DNA of 22,500 nucleotides from Priapulus caudatus (lineage: Eukaryota; Priapulida; Priapulimorpha; Priapulimorphida; Priapulidae). This document shows, piece by piece, positions 1 to 7,182 of the stretch (within the stretch, counting starts at the first letter, position 1; every line of letters starts with the position of its first letter). Where the stretch lies: NCBI RefSeq assembly GCF_000485595.1, contig NW_014577173.1:514545-537044 (forward strand). Direction: 5' to 3'. The notes beneath the pieces are model-generated. The model was not told the DNA's origin. It did not search any database and saw nothing but the letters and a program-made list of their open reading frames with translations. The position numbers were made by a program, and so were the translations under genes.

Positions 1-73
<73 letters not shown>
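1..73. repeat. (ACGC)n / (CA)n / (TA)n compound microsatellite, cut by window edge
   Basis: Ten or more ACGC units run from the first base to about 44, pass into CA dinucleotides to about 65 and end in a short TA run. The array starts at the window edge, so its true length is unknown. The same ACGC motif recurs at 5711, 9311 and 16327, and as its complement GCGT near 21590. Confidence 0.95.
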
Positions 74-1145
74 CTTCTTTGTATTCGTGAAAACATGCAC
101 TTACACCACTCGCTTCAATGATAGGCCGTATTCCTCCGTATCTTATGTGCTCTATAGTCCTCGTGAACGCACGCTCAGAGTATATATGCAAGTCAAACCG
201 TATCCCACGACGATCTCACACGCGTGCAGGCGCGTTTATAGCACGCCCCGAGAGAAGAACTCGCGGTCACTGACTCGCCCCTGACGCAGTCGCAGACGGC
301 GTGTCAGTCCGCACACGAGTCAAGTCGGGGTCGCCGTGCTGTTTCTTTGTCTACCGCGACGACACGGCCGACTGCTCACGACCATCAGTGAGTACGCACT
401 GCCCTCTCCTCGACACATCGCACGCAGCACGCCCTCGCACCATACAGTGTAGTGCGGCGCGTAGCGGCGAAACTCGGGCTACGGGAAATTCGCGCGTGCG
501 GAATTTAGAAACTACGACCAGTTATCTCTCGGGATGCGGAACGTGATTTCGCTCTTACGGAAATAAGTCAAACGTTCAAAGAGGTAGCTATAGCGTGTTC
601 AAACGCTGCCAGTAAAATACAGAATAGTGGGATATAATCAGATATAATGTAATACGTGAACTATGTATAACGTAGCTATACGTAATATAGTCAGCTGCTA
701 ATAGGACAGGCGGGCGAACATTAAAATGCGCTGATATACTTTTAGGCGGCTTCACTCCTTTCCCTGAGAAGAAACGATTTCGTGTGCAGTGCGTGTAGAG
801 CATGCGTGGTCGCGCGCAGTTAGCAATTTTGAGCCCCATCCCAGCAAACATAGCAGTATTGGGCCAATGCTGGCATCGTTCTGGCTCGTACCGGAGTACG
901 ATGTACCCTGGGTACCGGATACGTGGTTTCTGGGCGGTAACTAATTCATTTTCCCCCGGGGCGGCAATGTCCACTTTTCGTTTCGGACAGCTGACCGTGG
1001 ACAGTTCGTCGTTGCCGCTGCCATAGCCTGAAGGTGGGCGAACGTCCCTTCAGCCCCGCCCCCCCCCTAGGTACGACGCTGTATATATGATTTTGTTAGA
1101 GATATACACAAGTAGTGAGTGCATAGTCAGGAGTAGTTGGATATG
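74..1145. other. Intergenic, CpG-rich left part, no supportable gene
   Basis: About 160-560 is rich in CpG and moderately GC-rich; 560-800 is AT-rich. Open frames exist (87-284, 301-546 and 588-974 on the minus strand), but their translations show no domain, no hydrophobic or low-complexity pattern typical of a protein, and no family I recognise. Around 839-874 the phrase CCCAGCAAAC followed by TATTGGGCCAATGCTGGC resembles short dispersed repeats I associate with invertebrate genomes, but I cannot assign it. A run of nine C lies at 1059-1067. Confidence 0.6.
1028..1053. repeat. Short inverted repeat (possible hairpin)
   Basis: CTGAAGG at 1028-1034 and CCTTCAG at 1047-1053 are perfect complements separated by 12 bases, followed directly by a C-rich run. 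In eukaryotic non-coding DNA this is most likely incidental. No function is claimed. Confidence 0.5.
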
Positions 1146-1437
1146 TAAAAATGTTGATCCAAGTGACTCATTTCGTTAATTATATTATGGCGGAAAATTT
1201 CCCAAACGTATGATGAATTATAACAGAGTAAGACTTGTCTGTGTAGGCCCTACATGCTTACTATAAGCTAAAAACTCGCATTTGTTGGAATAATGTACTT
1301 TTTTAGAAGGAGAGGACACATTTTGGAATAGTTTTCTATAAAAAGTGTTAAACGTATTGAGAGGGTCCAATCGTATCAACATCTCGATTCCGTACATTTT
1401 CGTTGCCGTTGGTCGGCGCTAGTGTCGTAAATGAGAA
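1146..1437. repeat. Diverged direct repeat, unit 1
   Basis: This segment aligns along its length with 1591-1937. Shared landmarks in the same order are AAAAATGTTGA at the start, GGAAAAT(A/T)TCC-like sequence, a CATTTTGTTG/CATTTGTTG block, AAGGAGAG, GGAATA followed by TTTCTAT/TTACTAT, GTGTTAAACG/GTGAAACG and the closing CGGCGCTAGTGTC. The alignment needs substitutions and gaps throughout, so this is an old duplication or two members of a dispersed family, unlike the near-identical A/B copies further right. Unit 1 also carries ATGGCGG at 1187-1193. It could be a degraded non-autonomous transposable element. Confidence 0.7.
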
Positions 1438-1454
1438 GTAGTGTGTGGTGATAT

Positions 1455-1538
1455 ATATTTATATCCAATTTTATATATATAAAATATATATAAATATATA
1501 ATATATTCAATCGATATATTATATTTATATCCAATTTT
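1455..1538. repeat. Pair of 18-bp direct repeats flanking AT-rich spacer
   Basis: The sequence ATATTTATATCCAATTTT occurs at 1455-1472 and again at 1521-1538, 66 bases apart. The spacer is almost pure A/T with TATATA runs. It lies between the two ~300 bp diverged repeat units, so it may mark a local duplication in the DNA separating them. Confidence 0.85.
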
Positions 1539-1590
1539 GTTGAAACGATACACCTGTAGCGAGCAGATACTCAGGTGTAAGTAGATGCGA

Positions 1591-1937
1591 AAAAATGTTG
1601 AGCCCAAAGAATATCACTTCATATAGCAATAGGCCAGAAAATATTCCAACCCCCTCCCTATAACATGCGGAAGGTTTTTCGTCGGGCGTGTATTTGCCCA
1701 TGCCTGATATCTTCTAACAGAAATCACATTTTGTTGTAATTAGGTATTTAAAAAGGAGAGAATATATACTCCGGAATAATTTACTATGTAAAATGTGAAA
1801 CGCCCTTTCTCTCTTATGATATAAGCGGAGTCCCAATTTTCTCAACATCCAACACGCAACGCAAACTCAAACTACACATGTATACATTGTTTATTGTCGT
1901 TGTTCGGCGCTAGTGTCATTCACGAGTTCAGTGGTTG
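1591..1937. repeat. Diverged direct repeat, unit 2
   Basis: This is the second member of the pair described at 1146-1437. It is about 50 bases longer, mainly through extra sequence near 1840-1890. The strongest conservation is at the 3' end, where GTTCGGCGCTAGTGTC (about 1901-1916) matches GGTCGGCGCTAGTGTC of unit 1. A third, much weaker match may continue into 2025-2150, where GTGGAAGGTTTGG recalls GCGGAAGGTTTTT, but I do not claim it. Confidence 0.7.
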
Positions 1938-2404
1938 TTCTCAATAATATTTTTCTCTCAGTAAATCTTGCGCACGGTCGCGTTTTGACGCTCGGCTATG
2001 TGGTGAGGCTCTTCTGATTGAAATACTAGCTAAACCCCACATGTTACTCTCGTCTGTATGTGGAAGGTTTGGACAGTTTTTTTGCATGTTCGTGTAGCTG
2101 TTATTAGATGTTTTGCGTTGTAAACATAGAAATAATATACTAGAAAGTGTGGCTATAGGCCTATATATAACTATGGTTCTGAAGCACCTAACTCGCGAAC
2201 TCGGGCTCGCTAAACGGGAGACACAGATGCAGAGACATATGCCGTACATGTCATATAATTCATCTAAGAGTCTCCAAGTTATTATTATAACCTTAGCGGT
2301 TGATATAGGTGGTTGCATTGAAATATGAATAATATGACTATGATGACATTTTACTCGTTGCTTGATGATTGTATATTTGCCTGTGTGTTTCATTATAAAT
2401 TATT
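1938..2404. other. Intergenic, no supportable gene
   Basis: Mixed AT-rich DNA with no low-complexity array. A 150-codon open frame on the minus strand (1941-2393) and a 71-codon frame on the plus strand (2113-2328) overlap each other, and neither shows a recognisable domain. Nothing else is evident. Confidence 0.55.
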
Positions 2405-2480
2405 TCTTCCGACAGATGGCAGAAGACGATAGCACACCTAAGGTGATGACGTCATTTTATACACACGCTACGATGGCTGC
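2405..2480 (+). promoter_or_regulatory. Candidate proximal promoter of the TMEM169 gene (CRE and ATGGC motifs)
   Basis: A perfect CRE palindrome, TGACGTCA, sits at 2447-2454 within GGTGATGACGTCATTTTA. Such sites bind CREB/ATF factors and in animals tend to lie close to transcription starts. CGATGGCTGC at 2471-2480 resembles a YY1 site (core ATGGC), and CAGATGGCAG at 2413-2422 is a second ATGGC context. They lie about 580 bp upstream of the TMEM169 start codon on the same strand. No TATA box is clear. The assignment rests on motif matches and position only. Confidence 0.35.
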
Positions 2481-3030
2481 TCCTGTTTCTGTAGTGAATG
2501 AAATATTATTTGTACACCGTTGTTCGTAAAGGATAGACATAGTAATCAGATAGTAAGCCAAAAGCCGTACGTCGTGGATTTGTCACGTTAATAATTATTA
2601 AATTTACAAGGTTAAATATGCGGTAGTTTGGACGTGGCTTTGGCGTTAATTAAAAATAATTTCCCCAGGCATTGTCAATTTAGCAAGATAATAATTATTG
2701 AAAGTAAAGTTTGTTACTGTAGGCCTAGTTATCACTTTAAGCAATTATCACAAGCGATGCTACATGGTTTTATAGTGCTGCTACTACGTACACGCTTTAC
2801 ATCCGAGGGGACTGAAAGGACTGGTGAATGGCCGTCGTTTTTATATTGTTGCGTAACGTTAAGTGCTCGGACACGGGACACTGGACAGTGACTCACAGTG
2901 TAGATCATTCAGAAGGTCACTCTCATTGCTCTGTCGCTGTTCCGATGCTGGGCCTCTGCTACGAGAGAGTCCTAACATCTCCGAGTGACTCATCCCGCAT
3001 CTCAGGAAGCCCATTCGAAATTTCTTCAGT
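2481..3030 (+). other. Probable 5' UTR/intron region of the TMEM169 gene
   Basis: TTTCTTCAG at 3021-3029 ends in AG two bases before the ATG at 3031 and could be a 3' splice site, with the first coding exon starting at 3030. Possible upstream donors are GTAAAG at 2526 and GTAAGC at 2553. If these are used, the first exon would be a short non-coding one near 2450-2552 and the intron about 480-500 bases. If the region is not spliced, it carries upstream open frames, one of which (2828-3034) ends in a TGA overlapping the ATG as ATGA. RNA evidence is needed to choose. Confidence 0.35.
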
Positions 3031-3711
3031 ATGACTAGCGAGATCGAGATGTCAAATCAGGCGAGACAGGCGACGGCAGGTCAGGCCGAACCGGACGCCG
3101 CCAGCGAGACGACCTGGCTGAAGTCCGGTGCCGAGACCAACGGTCAGACGTGGACGGGCACGATCACGCGCGGCCAGAAGGTCGGAGAGCTGGTGGAGGT
3201 GCAGCTAACCAGCAAGGAGCTGGACGCAATGCAGAAGAGCTACACAGAGGAGCAGGAAGTGCTGGAGCATCGCTGCGAGTGCAGCGCGCGCAGCGGCCCG
3301 CACGTCTGCGCGCTGGGCGTCGTCGCCATGCCGATCGCTCTTCTATTCTCGGCGGCCGTCACGTTCTACCAGGGCACGATCACGTGGTACAACATGGTGC
3401 TGTACTTTTCCGACGAGCGGACGTTCTGGCACAGACTGTTTGTCGCGCCGCTGCTCGTGCTGTTCTACCCGGCGCTCATCCTCGTCGTTGTCGTCGCCGT
3501 GTCGCTGTACGCTGCGGTCGTGCAGGTATCGTGGCATCTGTCGAAGTGGTGGGCCGAGATCAGAGACTTTGAGAAGGGAGTGTGCGGCCTCGTGTGTATG
3601 ACGCTGAGGCTTGAGAGCTGCTCGCCCTACGACGTCGTGCTGCTGGAAAAGACGTTGGAGCTTCCACAACAGGCGCCCCCACATGGCGACGTCGGCCAGA
3701 GTAATTTGTGA
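3031..3711 (+). CDS. TMEM169: TMEM169-family two-pass membrane protein
   Basis: The 226-residue protein matches my knowledge of the TMEM169 family, a poorly understood animal membrane protein. A polar, low-complexity N-terminus (1-36) precedes TWTGTITRG at 40-48, which begins the conserved part. Cysteines lie at 82, 84 and 93. Two hydrophobic segments follow, about 92-113 and 137-166, joined by the family motifs GTITWYN (115-121) and ERTFWH (129-134). FYPALI (145-150) and YAAVVQVSW (160-168) lie in or after the second segment. The tail has DFEKGVCGLVC (179-189) and ESCSPYDVVLL (195-205). The vertebrate protein is near 300 residues; the difference lies in the variable N-terminus. The start has A at -3 and is preceded by a possible splice acceptor, so an upstream coding exon is not excluded. 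The frame is intact and GC-rich at third positions, unlike the AT-rich flanks. The molecular function is not established; no enzyme motif is visible. Confidence 0.9.
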   Translation: MTSEIEMSNQARQATAGQAEPDAASETTWLKSGAETNGQTWTGTITRGQKVGELVEVQLTSKELDAMQKSYTEEQEVLEHRCECSARSGPHVCALGVVAMPIALLFSAAVTFYQGTITWYNMVLYFSDERTFWHRLFVAPLLVLFYPALILVVVVAVSLYAAVVQVSWHLSKWWAEIRDFEKGVCGLVCMTLRLESCSPYDVVLLEKTLELPQQAPPHGDVGQSNL

Positions 3712-5435
3712 TGTATGCAAGCATTGTCAAGACGCCTACTGTCTACAGTATTGAGAGATCCCTGTGGGTAGAGAGTCTCTGATCGATTGTCGATGGGTCG
3801 TGAAATTATAATTGGTGACATTAGAATGGGTGAAATACTGTATGGTTTTTTTGATTTTTAGCGTATACTTACGAGGGAAGTCGTCAGACATTTTTAAGAG
3901 TTTCAGTTTCAGCTAGTGTAATCAGGGTCTTACTGTACTTTTTAATCTGTACATTAGGCCATTTCCATAGCTGTTGCAGAAACAAAGACTAATGTAGTAA
4001 CATTGGTGAAACTCGAGCAAGGGTTCACTCTAGGTTGCAGTGTATAATTTCAACAACAGGAACACTTTTATTACCAGCCACGTTTAGAACTTTGTTGTGA
4101 AATTGTTGCTTCTGCTTTGCAACATTGAAGTTGCTAGATGTGTTTTAAATGAGCCTGCCATGTGTAATGTTCCAGGTTCATATGCAGTTGTGCATCAGTC
4201 CTTGTGTAGCATAGTCAAAAGTTTATTAGAATATGTCTTTATATACATTGAGCCATGTATGAAATTAACATACTATATCATTGAAGTCGAAACAATATTG
4301 GTTTCTCATCATACGATATGTTGTTAACACTTCTAGTTGATGTTTTTACATTTTCTTTTTCAATATGTTAACAGTAGTAGTCTGTAGTGTGAACTGATAA
4401 CACATATACACCCTGATTCATAGAATTCCATAAGGTTGGTCCACTCAAGACTTGTACATGATTTATTTTTTATCATTGTTGTCTTTTAGAATGTATGTTT
4501 ACTAGTTACTACCTCTTATTTCAAATTAGTTCATTTAAAGGATCGATAATGGTGGTGCAGTATTAGTTTGTGTGTGTGTCGTAAAACTGCAAATAATTTG
4601 TGATATTTAATGCAGAATTTACTAATTTTTATCTTTCAGATTTAATGTTCAGACATATAACTTCTATACTAATAATAAGTATGGAAACGTCATGAAATGA
4701 GAGTGTTGTATTGATGAGCTCGATCTTGTATTGTGAGTGATAGTGGACCCATGATCAAAATCAAAATGCATATAGCTGTTTATATGTGCACGTTATATTT
4801 CTAGGTTAACTAGCACTTGCAATCTTTTATGCAAGTATAATCAAGAGTACATTAGTAATATTTTATTACTATGTATTGTGCTATTGGTATCATCTCTGTG
4901 GTATTTATGTTTTCTTACAATCTGTGGTGATTGATGAGGGATAATCAATGTGTGGTTATATTAAATAAGTACACATATCAGTTTAGGTGCATGCTTTACA
5001 TTGTGCTGTTGTTTATAATGATACGTTTAGATGAAAGCTAACTCATTCTCACGTAGATCATTGTTTGATTTGATGAAATATCCTTTTAAATTTGTAATTG
5101 TTTATAATTAGTTTATAGAACAATGCCCCCCTAAGTAGATCTGTTTTACTTCCAGAGCAATTTGAGTGTAACTTGCGCTGTGATGTTTTTATGATGTTGT
5201 GTACAGTAATGTGTTCCACTTTACTGTGAAACAGAAAATTATTGAAATCTCACTGCTTCTTAATTGTTAGTTGCGCATTTATTTACAAGTTTTCGAGAGT
5301 ATGGTTTATGTTTTTATAGATAATTAACACCGTTATATGTTATAGGAAGTTATTATATGTTGGAACTTAATTGTACAGCGACTGAGATTCCAGATATTTC
5401 ATTTTTAAATAAAGGAATATGTATGTGATTTGTAA
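3712..5435 (+). other. 3' untranslated region of the TMEM169 gene
   Basis: About 1.7 kb of AT-rich sequence after the stop has no long plus-strand frame (the longest, 4097-4327, has 76 codons and no recognisable domain) and no AATAAA until 5408, so it is best read as one long 3' UTR. It contains many ATTTA-type elements, including a double ATTTATTTA at 5277-5285, as seen in AU-rich mRNA-stability elements. Base composition shifts sharply from the GC-rich coding exon at the stop codon. The 3' end is inferred from the poly(A) signal. Confidence 0.6.
5408..5435 (+). terminator. Polyadenylation signal and probable cleavage region
   Basis: AATAAA occupies 5408-5413 and is followed within 10-20 bases by the GT-rich stretch GTATGTGATTTGT, the usual arrangement around a metazoan cleavage site. 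It is the first canonical AATAAA downstream of the TMEM169 stop codon and lies on the same strand. The exact cleavage position is estimated. Confidence 0.6.
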
Positions 5436-5696
5436 ACATAGAGGTATTTTTATTAGTATACAACGTCTTTGTACATTTCCCAGCATTTTATGTCAACTGT
5501 GTTTGAACATTAGAATGATATCATCGTGCATTTCTGCTATCATGGAAGTTGTCAGGAAATGCACCCAATGAGTCAATCGAGATATGCTAATCCATTGCGA
5601 ATGTTGAACTATATGAAGTTTGCATGTTTCAGTTGTAGTGCCTACTCGCCTGCATGCACACACCGCTCATACACGCAGGCGCATACGCACACTCAC
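5436..5696. other. Intergenic spacer
   Basis: AT-rich sequence between the probable poly(A) site and the next microsatellite. No gene or repeat is evident. The last 60 bases become rich in CA and CG as they approach the ACGC array. Confidence 0.6.
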
Positions 5697-5711
5697 GGGC
5701 GGGCGGGCGGA

Positions 5712-5750
<39 letters not shown>
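5697..5750. repeat. (GGGC)3-(ACGC)10 compound microsatellite
   Basis: Three GGGC units at 5697-5708 change abruptly into ten perfect ACGC units at 5711-5750. The motif and orientation are the same as at the left window edge. Frames through it on both strands encode only short Arg/Ala/Cys or Thr/His/Ala repeats and are not genes. Confidence 0.95.
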
Positions 5751-5751
<1 letters not shown>

Positions 5752-6405
5752 TGACCACACCCACACACTGGAAAGCACACTAACCACACACTAAATATTT
5801 TCGATTCCCTTTCCAAAAATACAAAAAGACAATATGTTCTCTCACTATGTCGATAAGGCAAACCCCTTTGAAAATAGGATAATATTCTAATCTATTACTC
5901 GGTTTACTCTACAGCGAGCTGCTTGGAGCGGCATCGGTACCCTTACATTTAACGCCTCTCCGTAACCGCATTTGAACCGTTCACATAAACACGGGTTTGC
6001 ATTCGCTGTCCGATGTTTTCGCGTGCGCGCGCACGTCAGCTTGACAATTCATATGCAGCAGATATGCAGTACACATATACGAACTGTCGTCAACAGCATG
6101 ACTATACCGAGTGAATCAATCGGTGCAAGGTGTATTGCCATGCAATGTAATTGCTGGCGTTTGCGTCATTGCGCCGAGGCCACCTTTGCATCGATCCGCA
6201 CGGGCGCATGCATAGTGTTAGATATATATATATATATATGTATATATACACGCACATATTCGAACACAACATACATCCGTGGCCGCGACCAGCCAGGTTT
6301 AATAATGTTCACCATTTACCTGTATTATAGGCGCACCTAATCACATTAACAGGTGTTCTAACGGCAGATAGTGCCATTCCCCCCGCTTAATTGGGCATGT
6401 TCGAT
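5751..6405. other. Intergenic, with palindrome and short AT repeat
   Basis: No gene is supported. A perfect 14-base palindrome, CGTGCGCGCGCACG, lies at 6022-6035. A (TA)n run interrupted once by TG spans 6221-6249. The plus-strand frame 5972-6340 crosses the TA run, which it reads as alternating Ile and Tyr, and has no domain. Confidence 0.6.
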
Positions 6406-6671
6406 AATAGGGCAATGCCGTGTTGGAACGGAAGCTCTGCATTTGTGCTGTGGCCGGCAACTTTGATGCTAATAATTTGTTATTGTTCCGTGTCGATGCG
6501 CGCTCGCGTCAGCCGCGTGCACAATATGGCGGCGTCTCCATCCGATGTGCGAACGCTGCTCGCCTAACTGGCCATTACGAGTCCATTTCGGGGTTCCGCC
6601 TGTAAAAGAGTTTGTTGCCATTAGAGTGTGTAGGTGTCGTCATCATTACGTCGTCACGCCATTGCCCTATT
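6406..6671. repeat. 17-bp inverted repeat pair, 232 bp apart
   Basis: AATAGGGCAATGCCGTG at 6406-6422 is the reverse complement of CACGCCATTGCCCTATT at 6655-6671 with one mismatch. The arms do not extend outward or inward, and no target-site duplication is obvious next to them. The enclosed DNA includes AATATGGCGGCG around 6523-6534, a good match to a YY1-type site. The pair could be the ends of a small degenerate MITE or chance. Confidence 0.5.
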
Positions 6672-6849
6672 GGGTCGCGTGGCAGTTGTGAAATAATTAT
6701 CGACTCTGACGCGCTGATCGCTATGCGTTATATAACCGATTGTTAATGCATTCGGTTTTGCGCCTACCACGTAAACACGAGTGATATTTGGGTATAGCAG
6801 TGAGAGGTGGTCGCGGTGAACATATATTTCTGACTAGTTGACCAGTGTA
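6672..6849. other. Intergenic spacer
   Basis: Short unique-looking stretch between the inverted repeat and the CT array. I see no gene or repeat in it. Confidence 0.5.
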
Positions 6850-6917
6850 AATCTCTCTCTATCTCCCTCTCGCTCTCTCGCTCTCGCTCTCTCTCTCTCA
6901 CTCACTCTGTCTCTCCC

Positions 6918-6993
<76 letters not shown>
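6850..6993. repeat. (CT)n microsatellite
   Basis: A polypyrimidine tract starts with interrupted CT/CCT units and becomes perfect (TC)n from 6923 to 6993, about 35 uninterrupted units. Its Ser/Leu open frame is an artefact. A homopurine-homopyrimidine tract of this length can adopt triplex (H-DNA) structure. Confidence 0.97.
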
Positions 6994-6996
<3 letters not shown>

Positions 6997-7106
6997 GGCC
7001 AATTCTATCACCAGCTGGAGTTGTCCGTTTTCATCGAGCACTCCATCAATCAGAAACTAATTGATGGTCAGAAAATTGTGGCGAATCTCGTCATTATGAA
7101 CGTAAA

Positions 7107-7141
7107 CATATAATATATATATTATATAATATATATATATA

Positions 7142-7173
<32 letters not shown>

Positions 7174-7182
7174 ATACATATA
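7107..7182. repeat. (AT)n microsatellite at the left boundary of the tandem duplication
   Basis: Nearly pure alternating A/T, with occasional AA and TT steps, runs into TACATATAACGGG. From about 7172 onward the sequence recurs at 14461, so this tract is the left breakpoint zone of copy A. Confidence 0.9.

Noticed and set aside
1-66. CRISPR-like regular repeats (here and at the other arrays)
   Set aside because: Units are 2-4 bases with no spacers, in clearly eukaryotic DNA. These are microsatellites.
588-974. 128-codon minus-strand open frame
   Set aside because: No recognisable domain, mixed composition, and it overlaps possible repeat sequence around 839-1020. Length alone is not evidence in eukaryotic intergenic DNA.
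1028-1067. Bacterial-type terminator (hairpin at 1028-1053)
   Set aside because: The downstream run is C, not T, and the context is eukaryotic.
1395-1430. CTCF site at GGTCGGCGCTAGTGTC
   Set aside because: Only part of the CTCF consensus fits (CACTAG on the reverse strand); the following G-rich block is missing, so the name is not justified.
1941-2393. 150-codon minus-strand open frame upstream of TMEM169
   Set aside because: No domain, signal or conservation visible. It overlaps the end of the intergenic region and a plus-strand frame of the same quality.
3150-3572. Arg/Ala-rich 140-codon frame inside TMEM169 and antisense frames at 3343-3720 and 3627-3821
   Set aside because: Shadows of the GC-rich TMEM169 exon. 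The +1 frame of a GC-biased gene typically reads as Arg/Ala/Gly.
6272-6345. Possible tRNA near the AGGCGCACCTAATC stretch
   Set aside because: No B box of the GTTCRANNC type at the right spacing and no acceptor-stem pairing; no tRNA elsewhere in the window either.
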